From: Sphingomonas sp. PP-CC-1A-547
GTDB taxonomy: Bacteria > Pseudomonadota > Alphaproteobacteria > Sphingomonadales > Sphingomonadaceae
NCBI RefSeq assembly: GCF_003610375.1
Contig: NZ_RAPZ01000016.1
Span: 62,001-126,000 of the forward strand
Reading direction: 5' to 3'
Length of the DNA: 64,000 nt
Of this stretch, positions 8,371-17,025 are shown piece by piece (positions within the stretch are counted from its first letter, which is position 1; each line of letters begins with the position of its first letter). The notes below the pieces were generated by a model. It was not told where the DNA came from. It searched no databases and saw nothing but the letters and a program-made list of their open reading frames with translations. Both the position numbers and the translations under genes were made by a program.

Positions 8371-10741
8371 CGCCGAGGGTTCCGAAGACCTGCCGTGGTG
8401 CCGACGAATGGAATACCAGGATCGATCCCGTGGGGTCGCTCGGCGCGAACACGCTGCTGTCGAAATTGGAGGCATAGCGCTTGTCCGTCAGGTTGGTGAC
8501 GTTCAACGACAGCTTCGTGTTCTTCAACGGACCGAAGTCGTCGAAGCTGTAGCTGAGACCGAGATCCACCGTAGCATACCCACCGAACCCCTGGTCGTTC
8601 GTATAGGTATAATAGCGCTTGCCCGTATATTTACCCAGCACCGAAGCGGAGAAGCCGCCCTGCGTCAGCGTCAGCATGCTTGAATAGAGCTGCTTCGGTG
8701 TATCGACCTGCTGCTTGCCATCGGTGGCATAGAGCACGCAGGTGGTCGTGCAGAAGTTCAGATCCTGATCATAGGTCGTCTTGTTCAGCGACGCCGAATT
8801 ATACCACGTAATCCACGGCGCAGGCTTCAGGAGGACGCCCAGTTCGACGCCCCGAGCGGTGACGCTGCCGGCGTTGTGGAAGGAGTTGCCGCAGCCCGGG
8901 TTCTGCTGCTGGTTCGTCGGGCACGGGTTGTACTGAAGCAGGCGGTCGTCGAACTTCACCCAATAGCCGGTCAGCGACACCTGCAGCATCCGGCTGACAT
9001 ACCGATAGCCGCCCTCGACGCTGCGCGACGTTTCCGGCTTTAGCGTCGATCCCTGGACGTTCCAGATCGGCTGCGTCACCGATTGCGGCCCGAGCTTGAA
9101 GCCGCCCTGGTACATCGCGATGTTCTCGGCATAGCTTGCGAACAGCTCGTGCCCCCGCGCGACTTCCCAGCGGACGCCCGCCTCCGGAAGGAAGTAATCC
9201 TTGGCTACCAGCGTCCCCGTCGCGAACTGCGTGGATGCGGGCGGCGCGGCCTTGGCGATGCCAGGCACGGCGCGCGCGTCGGACCGCGAATAGGTGCCCT
9301 TGAAGCCGAAATCGAAACTCAGCGCGTCGTCGAGCAGCGACACCGTATCCTGCAGATAGAATTGCCGCGTCGTCCAGTCGGTCTCCTGGACCCACTGCGC
9401 CGTTGCCGGCTGGCCGCCGAGGAACTGTCCCAGGTCGAACGGGCCCTTCACGTCATTGCGAATATAGCGCGCCGCGCTGCTGGTGTTGCCCTCCGTCCAG
9501 ACGCCCGCTTCGAAATGGTTGAAGCCGATCCGCCAGCTCAGGCTGCCGAGGATGCCGTCGCGGTCGATGGTATAACGCGTGTCACGGATCTGCACCGGCA
9601 GGTCGTCCGCGGTGGTTGCCGTCCCCTGTGTCGAGAGCCCGGAGATGAAGTTGTTGCCGGCACCCTTGTCGGTGTGGCGATACCCCTGCACGCGGGCGCT
9701 GAGGTTCTTTGCGATGTCGATGTCGGCCGCGAGGTAGAAGAGTTCGTCGTTTCGCAGGATCTGGCCATTGGTGTAGGTGACGTCGCCGCTCTTCTCCGGC
9801 AGCACCGAGGGCGCGCACTTGATCGGCGTCGTCGTCACGGCGCAGGCGTTGCGGCTGAGATAGGTCTGCCAGTCGGGCGCGTAACCGCCGAGATCCCAAC
9901 CGCGGCGTCCTAGCGTTTCCTTGGACAGATAGGCATCGTCGGCCTGGTTGGTGCGCGAGATGTCCGCAAAGGCGGTAAGGCGGAAGCCGTCGGTCTTGTA
10001 CATGATCTTGGCGTTGATCTGCTTGCTGGTGGACCGGGTATATGCGCCTTGATCGACGAACAGGTCCTGTCGGGCATATTGGCCTGAGACATAGGCCGAC
10101 AGGCCTTCATACTCGCCGGTGTCGAGGCGGACAAAGGTGCGCAGGGCGTTCTCGCTGCCGACGGTCTGGCTGATCTTGAGACCGAGATCCTTGCTCGGAT
10201 TGCTGCTGGTATACATCACCGCACCGCCGAGGTTGCTAGTCGAGGCGATGCCGAGACCGGCGATCCCGGTCGCGAGATCGGCACGGCCCAGATTTTCCGA
10301 AATCAACGCGCGGCTGATCGTAAGGCCGTTGTAGTTGTTATAGGCGCCGTCGCCGAGCGGCATCCCGTCGAGCGTGTAGCCGAGATGCGTCGTGCTGAAA
10401 CCGCGAACCTGCAGCGACATCGACTGTTCGTTGAGGCCCAGCGCATCGATCGACTGCGCGCTGACGCCGGGCAGCATGTTCAGCGCCTTCTGAATGCTGG
10501 TGCCGGGCGGCAGCGCGTCGAGGTTCGCCGGCAACAGGGTCGATACCGAGCGGGTTTCACCGGCGCCGACCACGACAATGTCGGCGGTGGTGTCGGCATC
10601 TGCGGTGGTGTCGGCATTCTGGAACTGGGGATCGGCAGACTGGGCATGCGCACCGGGCGCGAACGCAGTCAGTGCGGCGGACGCCATCAGAACGGCGTAG
10701 CCGCGACCGCTGCGCAGTCCGCGGCGCGAAAAATATGTCAT
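8360..10741 (-). CDS. TonB-dependent outer-membrane receptor
   Basis: A 793-residue importer powered by TonB-ExbBD. The signal peptide runs to about 33 (GAHAQ), followed by a TonB-box-like stretch, the plug domain (DIVVVGAGETRSV to about 210, with VRGFSTTHLGYTLDGMPLG and NLGGAVMYTSSNPS), then a beta-barrel ending in the terminal aromatic residue (GTLGVAF) needed for BAM assembly. The start at 10741 was chosen over a longer frame to 10840 because the extra 33 residues are basic and encode the promoter box. A Cys pair in an extracellular loop (about 660-670, CPTNQQQNPGC) may form a disulfide. The phytase-like gene follows with an overlap, so an organic phosphate compound is the likely cargo. 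Confidence 0.92.
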   Translation of the reverse strand: MTYFSRRGLRSGRGYAVLMASAALTAFAPGAHAQSADPQFQNADTTADADTTADIVVVGAGETRSVSTLLPANLDALPPGTSIQKALNMLPGVSAQSIDALGLNEQSMSLQVRGFSTTHLGYTLDGMPLGDGAYNNYNGLTISRALISENLGRADLATGIAGLGIASTSNLGGAVMYTSSNPSKDLGLKISQTVGSENALRTFVRLDTGEYEGLSAYVSGQYARQDLFVDQGAYTRSTSKQINAKIMYKTDGFRLTAFADISRTNQADDAYLSKETLGRRGWDLGGYAPDWQTYLSRNACAVTTTPIKCAPSVLPEKSGDVTYTNGQILRNDELFYLAADIDIAKNLSARVQGYRHTDKGAGNNFISGLSTQGTATTADDLPVQIRDTRYTIDRDGILGSLSWRIGFNHFEAGVWTEGNTSSAARYIRNDVKGPFDLGQFLGGQPATAQWVQETDWTTRQFYLQDTVSLLDDALSFDFGFKGTYSRSDARAVPGIAKAAPPASTQFATGTLVAKDYFLPEAGVRWEVARGHELFASYAENIAMYQGGFKLGPQSVTQPIWNVQGSTLKPETSRSVEGGYRYVSRMLQVSLTGYWVKFDDRLLQYNPCPTNQQQNPGCGNSFHNAGSVTARGVELGVLLKPAPWITWYNSASLNKTTYDQDLNFCTTTCVLYATDGKQQVDTPKQLYSSMLTLTQGGFSASVLGKYTGKRYYTYTNDQGFGGYATVDLGLSYSFDDFGPLKNTKLSLNVTNLTDKRYASNFDSSVFAPSDPTGSILVFHSSAPRQVFGTLGVAF

Positions 10742-10799
10742 GGTGGTTCCCTGTCGCAGCAGCCGAACGGCCGCCCCCTCGACGCGGCTAGACGCTAGG

Positions 10800-10839
10800 G
10801 GAGTCATTTCGGTGACGAAACGGTGTCGTTTGGGTGACA
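10800..10839 (-). promoter_or_regulatory. Four-unit PhoB-like box
   Basis: Read on the minus strand this is GTGTCAC/CCAA/ACGACAC/CGTT/TCGTCAC/CGAA/ATGACTC, four 7-base units with 4-base spacers, an exact 11-bp period. The PhoB consensus unit is CTGTCAT or CTGTCAC; the first unit matches in 6 of 7 and the third in 5 of 7. It ends 59 bases before the receptor ATG, where it could replace the -35 element. The assignment to PhoB is an inference from period, sequence and the phosphate-related genes it precedes. Confidence 0.6.
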
Positions 10840-10959
10840 CTTTGCGGGGCAGTTGTTCTGGAACCTAAATCTGACGAACGACGAATGTCTCAATGTTGAA
10901 AGTTTTAAACGGTTCGTGAACGACCGAAAGTAGGTCCCCCCGCCACAAGGCGCGACGGC

Positions 10960-11258
10960 TAGCAGCTGAGCTATGATTGGCGGCGTGAAGAAGCCCTGGT
11001 CGTTTCGGTACCCGAGAAGGACGTCGTTGCCGCCGGACCAGCGCTTGAACCGGTCGCCGTCGGCGGCACCGTCGAGGATCAGTAAGCGCGTGCGCGGGAA
11101 GCCGCCGTCGTTGCCCCACACGGCCGACTGCCGAGGGTGCGTGCAGGTCGCGAAGTCCTCAAGCTAGGTCTCCCAGCTGCCGTTGGCGCGAAATCGGTTG
11201 GGGAGGGACGTGTTTTGGCAGAAGCGGCCGGACTAACAGCCGTATTCATGTAGATAAG
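10960..11258 (-). pseudogene. Relic of an unidentified protein-coding gene
   Basis: On the minus strand, bases 11258 to about 10960 read as sensible protein in one frame (HEYGC, FCQNTSLPNRFRANGSWE, LEDFATCTHPRQS, WGNDGGFPRTRLLILDGAADGD, then KRWSGGNDVLLGYRNDQGFFTP), interrupted by in-frame stops near 11238 and 11165. There is no start codon or ribosome site and the two ends fade into noncoding sequence. I do not recognise the family; the repeated Cys and the RLLILD strand suggest a small secreted or immunity-like protein. The rest of 10842-11683 contains no gene. Confidence 0.5.
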
Positions 11259-11425
11259 CGCACGCGTCATTCCCGGAGAATAGGCCAAGCCGCCCGCTTT
11301 TGGAGGGTGTAGACGTCACCCATTCTGTTCGCTGGCGTCATCGAGAAACGTGAGAATCGCTTGAAAAACTTTGTTGCTGCAATAGCTGGAGCGTCGACCG
11401 GCAGAGTAATTTCTGCCGTGGCTAG

Positions 11426-11438
11426 TGATAACTTATCA
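11426..11438. repeat. 13-bp palindrome in the type I secretion upstream region
   Basis: TGATAA-C-TTATCA is a perfect palindrome with a single central base, 246 bases before the ABC transporter start. It is a possible operator for an unknown factor, or chance in this AT-richer stretch. Confidence 0.3.
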
Positions 11439-11518
11439 GAGAAGCCCTTTGTAAACTGGGGAGTAGATAGATCGGTAGGTATGTAGCGTTTCTAATTGAA
11501 GCCGCTCCACCATCACTT

Positions 11519-11543
11519 ACGTAATCGCCAAAGCGGATTACGT
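11519..11543 (+). promoter_or_regulatory. Inverted repeat, candidate operator for the type I secretion operon
   Basis: ACGTAATC (11519-11526) and GATTACGT (11536-11543) are exact reverse complements with a 9-base spacer, so the arm centres are 17 bp apart. This is a common geometry for dimeric regulators. It lies 141 bases before the ABC gene. The binding protein is unknown. Confidence 0.4.
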
Positions 11544-11683
11544 CAGCGACGGCGCAATATCGCTCGCGACCGCGCTTTGCCAGCCATAGACCAATCGGCA
11601 GACCAACCGGCATGTGCAGCGTTCTGACGGTCGCAAGTGCCGGAGAAACCGTTCGTTTAACCTTTCGCGGCTAGATAGCGGTT

Positions 11684-13441
11684 ATGCCGACGTTATCTTC
11701 AGCGCCTGCGACGGCAAACGCCAGTCGCCGCCAGAATGCCCTGGCTGGCGCAGTCCGAGGCTGTCGACGCCATCTGGCGTTCGCGGCGATTTTCTCCGGG
11801 CTGGTGAACGTCCTGTACCTCGTGCCGTCGATCTTCATGCTGCAGGTGTATGATCGCGTGGTACCGACGCGCGGTGGCGCGACGCTGTTACTGCTCACGC
11901 TGATCCTCGTCCTCGCGCTGATCGTGTTCGCGATCCTAGATGCCGTCCGCATGCGACTGTTGCTGCGTGCGAGCATGCGGCTGGAGCGTCGGGCGGCGCC
12001 GGGGATATTGCTGCGGATCCTGGGCACCGACGGCGCGACGATAGGTCAGCGCAGCCAGGCGATGCGCGATTTCGATACGGTGCGGGGCACGCTGACCGGG
12101 CCGACGATCATCGCGCTGTTCGATGCGCCCTGGGCACCGATCTATATCGGCATCGCGTTCCTGCTCCATCCGTGGATCGGCGTGCTGGCGCTAATCAGCG
12201 CGCTGCTGCTCGGCGGGATCGCGATCCTCAGCGACCGGGTGACTGCCGGGGCTGCGCGCGACACGCAGGCGCGCGCGGTGCTGGCGACACGCGAACAGGA
12301 CGTGTCGATCCACGGATCGGAGGTCGCGCGCGTCATGGGAATGCGCAATGCGTTGATCACCCGGCATCTGCTGGAGCGTGCCGAGCTCGTCCGCCGCCAG
12401 TCTGCGCTCGCAGGGACATCGGGGCAGTTTCTGGCGATCACCAAGTTCCTGCGGCTGTTGCTGCAATCGCTGGCGCTGGCGCTTGGCGCGTTGCTGGCGA
12501 TCCGGCAGGATATCTCGGGTGGTGCGATCTTCGCCGCCTCGCTGTTGCTGGGGCGTGCGCTCCAGCCTGTCGAACAGATCCTTGGCGCGATGAAGCCGCT
12601 CGCCGCCGCGCGTAACGCCTACCGCGATCTCGACGCGTTCTGTGCGATGCCGGGGCCGGCGATCGATGCGCCGACGCTCCCCGCGCCGGTCGGCCGGATC
12701 GACGTCCGCGGCATTACCGTCCGCGCCGAAGGCAGCGATCGGGCGCTGCTGTCCGACATTAGTTTCGCGGTTGAGCCCGGTGAGATCGTCGCGCTGGTCG
12801 GGCCGAGCGGGGCGGGCAAGTCGACCTTGCTGCGCGTCCTGTCGGGGGCGTTGTCACCGGACACCGGCGAAGTGCGGATCGACGGCGCGAGCCTGGCGGA
12901 CTGGAACCGCGAACAGCTCGGCCGGCACGTCGGCTACATGCCGCAATCGCCGTCGCTGTTTCCGACTTCGGTCCACACCAACATTTCGCGGTTCCAGTCG
13001 GTGCTGGCGGGCGAGAGCGAGCAACTCGACGCCGCGGTGGTCGAAGCGGCGCAGGCGGCGGGCGCGCATGAGGTGATCCTTGGTCTGCCCAATGGCTATG
13101 CGACGATGCTGAGCATGGCGGACGGATCGGGGCTGTCGGCGGGACAGAACCAGTCGGTCGCGCTGGCCCGCGCGCTGTTCGGCATGCCGACGATCCTGTT
13201 TCTCGACGAACCCAACGCGCATCTCGACAGCGATGGCGAAGCGCGGCTGGTGACGACGTTGGCAGCACTGCGCGCGCGCGGTGCGACCGTGATCGTCTCG
13301 ACGCACCGGACCGGGCTTCTGCAAGCGGTCGACAAGATCATGGTTTTGCGCGGCGGCACGATCCAGCTGTTCGACGAGCGGGCAAAGGTGGTGCGTCCCG
13401 CCAACGCCGCGCCCGCCGCTGCTACCGGAGGCGCACGATGA
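11684..13441 (+). CDS. Type I secretion ABC transporter, PrtD/HasD-like
   Basis: A 585-residue inner-membrane half-transporter, the energy unit of a type I secretion system that carries unfolded RTX proteins from cytoplasm to outside. The transmembrane domain lies at about 30-310 (SGLVNVLYLVPSIFMLQVYDRV is a hallmark of PrtD/LapB types). The nucleotide-binding domain has Walker A GPSGAGKST (about 373-381), the signature LSAGQNQSVALARA (about 485) and Walker B ILFLDEP (about 503). The signature has N where RQR or QQR is usual. No N-terminal C39 peptidase domain is present, so it should recognise C-terminal RTX signals. The 4-base overlap with the next gene shows an operon. The likely client is the RTX protein at 25915-29310. 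Confidence 0.93.
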   Translation: MPTLSSAPATANASRRQNALAGAVRGCRRHLAFAAIFSGLVNVLYLVPSIFMLQVYDRVVPTRGGATLLLLTLILVLALIVFAILDAVRMRLLLRASMRLERRAAPGILLRILGTDGATIGQRSQAMRDFDTVRGTLTGPTIIALFDAPWAPIYIGIAFLLHPWIGVLALISALLLGGIAILSDRVTAGAARDTQARAVLATREQDVSIHGSEVARVMGMRNALITRHLLERAELVRRQSALAGTSGQFLAITKFLRLLLQSLALALGALLAIRQDISGGAIFAASLLLGRALQPVEQILGAMKPLAAARNAYRDLDAFCAMPGPAIDAPTLPAPVGRIDVRGITVRAEGSDRALLSDISFAVEPGEIVALVGPSGAGKSTLLRVLSGALSPDTGEVRIDGASLADWNREQLGRHVGYMPQSPSLFPTSVHTNISRFQSVLAGESEQLDAAVVEAAQAAGAHEVILGLPNGYATMLSMADGSGLSAGQNQSVALARALFGMPTILFLDEPNAHLDSDGEARLVTTLAALRARGATVIVSTHRTGLLQAVDKIMVLRGGTIQLFDERAKVVRPANAAPAAATGGAR

Positions 13442-14811
13442 TCCCCGCCGAACTGGCAAGTCCGGTCCCCGCCGCTGGTGGCGCGAGCCTCGGCGATCGC
13501 CTCCGCCTCGACGATTCACCGCGCCATGCGATCCTGGTCGGCGGGATCGTCGCGATCCTGTTCTTCGTCGTCGGGCTCGGCTGGGCGGCGTTCGCGCGGC
13601 TGGATGCGGCAGCAGCTGGCGACGGTCAGGTGGTCGTCGCCGGCAATCGCCAGACCGTCCAGCACCGCGAGGGCGGGATCGTCGCGGCGATGGCCGCGCG
13701 CGACGGCCAGCACGTCCGCGCGGGCGACGTCCTGTTCCGGCTCGAAGGTGCGGAAGTGACCGCGAGCGAGCGCGCGTTGGCGGCGAGCGTCATAGACCTC
13801 CAGGCACAACGCGCACGGCTCGAAGCGGACGTCCGCGGCGGCGCGATCGTCTGGCCCGCAGAGTTCGCATCTGCACACGGCGATGACCTGCGCCTCGTCG
13901 AGCGGGCGAAGTCGCTCCAGATCGCGCAACGCACGGCGCGTTCGGCCGCGCTCGCCGCCAACGGTGCAGTGCTCCGCCAGCAGGCGGCGACCGTCGCGCA
14001 GCAGACCACCGGCTTCAACGCACAGGCGCAGGCGACCGCTCGCCAGCGCGCATCGCTCCGCCAACAGTTAGAGAGCACGCGTACGCTCGCCGATCAGGGC
14101 TATGTCTCGCGCAACACGGTGCGGGCGATCGAGCGCTCGATCCAGCAGCTCGAGGGGACCGACGCCGACTATGTCTCGCGCTCGGCGGCGGCACGCGAAC
14201 AGATCGGCCAGACGCGCGCGGAAGGTGTCCAGACCCGCCGCAAATATGTCGAGGACAGCGCCACGCTGCTGCGCGACACGCAGTTCCAGTTGAACGAGGT
14301 GATGCCGAAGTTCGCCGCCGCGCGCGAGCAGCTGGCGCGGACGATCATCCGCGCGCCGGTGGCGGGCCGCATCGTCGGGCTGCGCGTCTTCTCGGTCGGC
14401 GGCGTGATCCAGCCGGGGCAGGCGATCCTCGACATCGTCCCCGACGCCGCGCCGCTCGTGGTCCGCGCGAACTTCTCGCCCGGCGACATCGACGGCGTGT
14501 TCGCCGGGCGCGAGGCGGAGGTGAAGTTCCTGTCGCTGCACGAACGCGACCTGCCGATCCTACTCGGCACGGTCCGCACCGTCTCCGCGGATTCGCTCCG
14601 CGACGAGCAGACCGGCCACAGTTATTTCAGCGCCGAGATCACCGTCCCGCGCGACCAGATCGCCAAGATCGAGGCCGTCCGCGGGCGTGATACCGGCATC
14701 CGCGCGGGCGTACCCGTCACCGTCCTCGTCAAGCTGCGGTCGCGCACCGCACTCAACTATCTCCTCGATCCGTTGACTGAGGCTTTTTCACGGTCGCTCC
14801 ATGAACGCTGA
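13438..14811 (+). CDS. HlyD-family type I secretion adaptor
   Basis: A 457-residue membrane-fusion protein linking the ABC transporter to the TolC channel across the periplasm. It has a short cytoplasmic N-terminus, one membrane helix (about 32-55, ILFFVVGLGWAAFARL), then a lipoyl-like hairpin (AGDGQVVVAGNRQTVQHREGG), a long coiled coil (about 105-300, rich in Ala, Gln and Arg), and a beta-barrel region with the HlyD motif TIIRAPVAGRIVGLRVFSVGGVI and IDGVFAGREAEVKF. It starts inside the stop of the ABC gene (ATGA) and overlaps the TolC gene by 11 bases. Confidence 0.93.
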   Translation: MIPAELASPVPAAGGASLGDRLRLDDSPRHAILVGGIVAILFFVVGLGWAAFARLDAAAAGDGQVVVAGNRQTVQHREGGIVAAMAARDGQHVRAGDVLFRLEGAEVTASERALAASVIDLQAQRARLEADVRGGAIVWPAEFASAHGDDLRLVERAKSLQIAQRTARSAALAANGAVLRQQAATVAQQTTGFNAQAQATARQRASLRQQLESTRTLADQGYVSRNTVRAIERSIQQLEGTDADYVSRSAAAREQIGQTRAEGVQTRRKYVEDSATLLRDTQFQLNEVMPKFAAAREQLARTIIRAPVAGRIVGLRVFSVGGVIQPGQAILDIVPDAAPLVVRANFSPGDIDGVFAGREAEVKFLSLHERDLPILLGTVRTVSADSLRDEQTGHSYFSAEITVPRDQIAKIEAVRGRDTGIRAGVPVTVLVKLRSRTALNYLLDPLTEAFSRSLHER

Positions 14812-16402
14812 TATTCTTCGCCTCGCCGCCGTCGTGCTTCTGTTGCCGGCCGGATCCGCGCTCGCCCAGACGGCACCGGAGGCACGGTCCGCCGCGCCGG
14901 AAACGCTGGGGCAGGCGATCGCGGACGCGTATCGCAGCAACCCCTCGCTGGAGGGGCAACGCGCGCAACTCCGTGCGCTCGACGAGCAGATCGTCCAGGC
15001 GGGAGCGGCGTACCGGCTCACTGCAGGCGTCAACATGACGTTGCAATACCAGTCGCAGGACCAGCGCGGCCTGCTCGGCGATTTCGATACCGCGCGAGGG
15101 CGGACGCTTGGCGCATCGCTGACTGCCTCGCAGATCCTGCTCAACGGCGGGCGGACCGCGGCCCAAGTATCCGCGGCCGAAGCGACCGTGCTGGCGGGGC
15201 GCGAACGGCTGCGCGAGGCGGAGAACGCGATCCTGCTCGAAGTCGTCGATGCGTTCGTGTCGGTGCGGCGCGACCAGGCACTGGTGGCGATCCAGCAGCG
15301 CTCGCTCGAGTCCTACGGGCGCCAGGTCACGCAGGCGATCGCGCGCGAACGCGGTGGTGACCTGACGCGTACCGACATCGCGCAAGCGCAGGCGCAGCGC
15401 GAGATCATCCGCGCGCAGCTGGCGCAGGCGACCGTCAACCTCCAGGCGAGCCGGGGGCGGTTCGCGGCCGCGGTCGGGCGCAATCCGGGCACGCTGCTCG
15501 TCCCGCCGACGCTGCCAGGCCTGCCGCGCTCGCTCGACGCGGCCTTCGCGGTGGTCGAGAAGGAGAGCCCGAGCCTGTGGCAGGCGATCCTGGCGACTAA
15601 GGCTGGCGACGCACGGATTGCCGCGCAACGTGCCGAGCGTGCACCGATCGTCGCGCTGTCGGGCAGCTATGGCTATGCGAGTCCGTATTCCTACCGTCTG
15701 CGCGATGCCGGTGCGCAGGCGACCGGCGGGGTCACGCTGACGATGCCGTTGCTGACCGGCGGCGTGATCGGATCGCGCGTTCGCGCCGCGGTCGCGGAAC
15801 GCCAGCAGCTTGGGTTCGAGGTCGAGACCTCGCGTCGTGCCGCACTCGCGAATGCGCAGAACGCGTGGAATCAGGCGGTGGCCGGCGGCGAGCAGATGGC
15901 GGCGGGGAAGCTCGCGACAGAGGCTGCGGAGTCGGCGCTGACCGGCGTCCAGCGTGGCTTTGCCGAGGGGTTTCGTTCCAATTTCGAAGTGCTGGACTCG
16001 GAACAGCGGCTGCTGACCGCGCAACTCGTCTTCGTTAACGCGACCTACGGGGCCTATGCCGCGGAAGCGCGTCTGCTCGCGACGCTGGGGCGATTGCAGG
16101 CGGCGGCGATCGATCAGGCCGTGCCGACCTATGATCCTGCGCAGAACACGCGGCGCGTCCGGGCGAAGACGTTCGGGCCATTCGATCCGGTCTTGGCGCC
16201 GGTCGATCGCGCGCAGGTTCCGAGTGCCGCTGCCCGACCCGCACCGCAGCTTGCGCCCGCGACCGACGCGAGGATCAGGCCCGCGCTCGTACAGACGTTG
16301 CCCGGACCGGTCGGCACCGCCTTGCCGATCACGAGCGTTCCCATTCTGGCAACCCCGGCGATCGACGACCTCAGCGATACGGTCGTGACGGGTGGGACTT
16401 AA
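14801..16402 (+). CDS. TolC-family outer-membrane channel of the type I system
   Basis: A 533-residue trimeric channel protein. The signal peptide ends near ALAQ (about 22). Two repeats of the outer-membrane efflux protein domain follow (about 32-230 and 245-440), with alternating long helices and strands. Typical landmarks are SLEGQRAQLRALDEQIVQA at the start of repeat 1 and FRSNFEVLDSEQRLLTAQ at the end of repeat 2. A tail of about 90 residues rich in Pro and Ala (from about 445) is longer than in E. coli TolC and probably periplasmic. It completes the ABC-HlyD-TolC set. Confidence 0.92.
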   Translation: MNADILRLAAVVLLLPAGSALAQTAPEARSAAPETLGQAIADAYRSNPSLEGQRAQLRALDEQIVQAGAAYRLTAGVNMTLQYQSQDQRGLLGDFDTARGRTLGASLTASQILLNGGRTAAQVSAAEATVLAGRERLREAENAILLEVVDAFVSVRRDQALVAIQQRSLESYGRQVTQAIARERGGDLTRTDIAQAQAQREIIRAQLAQATVNLQASRGRFAAAVGRNPGTLLVPPTLPGLPRSLDAAFAVVEKESPSLWQAILATKAGDARIAAQRAERAPIVALSGSYGYASPYSYRLRDAGAQATGGVTLTMPLLTGGVIGSRVRAAVAERQQLGFEVETSRRAALANAQNAWNQAVAGGEQMAAGKLATEAAESALTGVQRGFAEGFRSNFEVLDSEQRLLTAQLVFVNATYGAYAAEARLLATLGRLQAAAIDQAVPTYDPAQNTRRVRAKTFGPFDPVLAPVDRAQVPSAAARPAPQLAPATDARIRPALVQTLPGPVGTALPITSVPILATPAIDDLSDTVVTGGT

Positions 16403-16447
16403 CGCTTCAATTGCTCTCTTTCCGTCGCGCGGCCCACGCGATTGCAA

Positions 16448-16975
16448 CTATCGCTCAAGCCCCTCGGCACGGTAGAATTGCTCCAAGTCGCGCGTGGTCG
16501 ACAGCATGAGTTTTGGCAGGACGATCTGGTCGAACAGCGCCGCGTACCGCCTGCGGTTGGCGGGTGTCGTGACAGCGATGTGTCGGATCATCGCCCATGT
16601 GACCCGGTCGCTGCCGCCGTCGAGTGCTCCGTGCCTCGTTCGGTCGAACCAGGATCGCCGGAGATAGCGCAGGAGGCTGGTCATCGTCGGCGCTTCGAGA
16701 AGTATTACGCCTGTCGCCCGTCCGAGACGCTGCGACAGGCACCGCGAATAATTGCCGTCCATCACCCAGCGTGAGCCGGCGATAGCCAGGTTGTGCAAAG
16801 CCAGGAACTCGTCGTCCGGCCGCGGCTGCCAGTCGGTATTTGGCCGGTGGTGAAGCTGGTCGAGATGGATGGCGGGCAGGCCGCGTCCCCTTGCGATCGC
16901 GGCTGCCAGCGTCGACTTCCCGCCGTTCGATGGCCCAAGGATGCAAAGGCGAGGGCCGAGATCGTCGAGCGTCAT
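16448..16975 (-). CDS. P-loop kinase-like protein of the topology-modulation/FlaR group
   Basis: A 175-residue cytoplasmic nucleotide-binding protein. The Walker A loop GPSNGGKST spans 14-22. LDQLHH, the conserved WVMDGNYSRCL block and ILLEAPTMTSLLRYLRRS match the adenylate-kinase-like group usually named topology modulation protein or FlaR. Function in this family is poorly known. It starts about 50 bases after the pelF stop on the same strand, so it may be read as the last gene of the Pel operon, though no link to polysaccharide is established. It is convergent with the TolC-family gene. Confidence 0.8.
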   Translation of the reverse strand: MTLDDLGPRLCILGPSNGGKSTLAAAIARGRGLPAIHLDQLHHRPNTDWQPRPDDEFLALHNLAIAGSRWVMDGNYSRCLSQRLGRATGVILLEAPTMTSLLRYLRRSWFDRTRHGALDGGSDRVTWAMIRHIAVTTPANRRRYAALFDQIVLPKLMLSTTRDLEQFYRAEGLER

Positions 16976-17025
16976 GACCCGTTTTCTACGCCGGTCGCGG
17001 CCCCTGCCGCAACGGTTTGACTTCG

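Noticed and set aside
14753..16447. Long open frame on the minus strand opposite the TolC-family gene
   Set aside because: It has no ribosome site, its translation is Arg-rich and without a domain, and the opposite strand carries a clear TolC-family protein. It is a codon-bias shadow.
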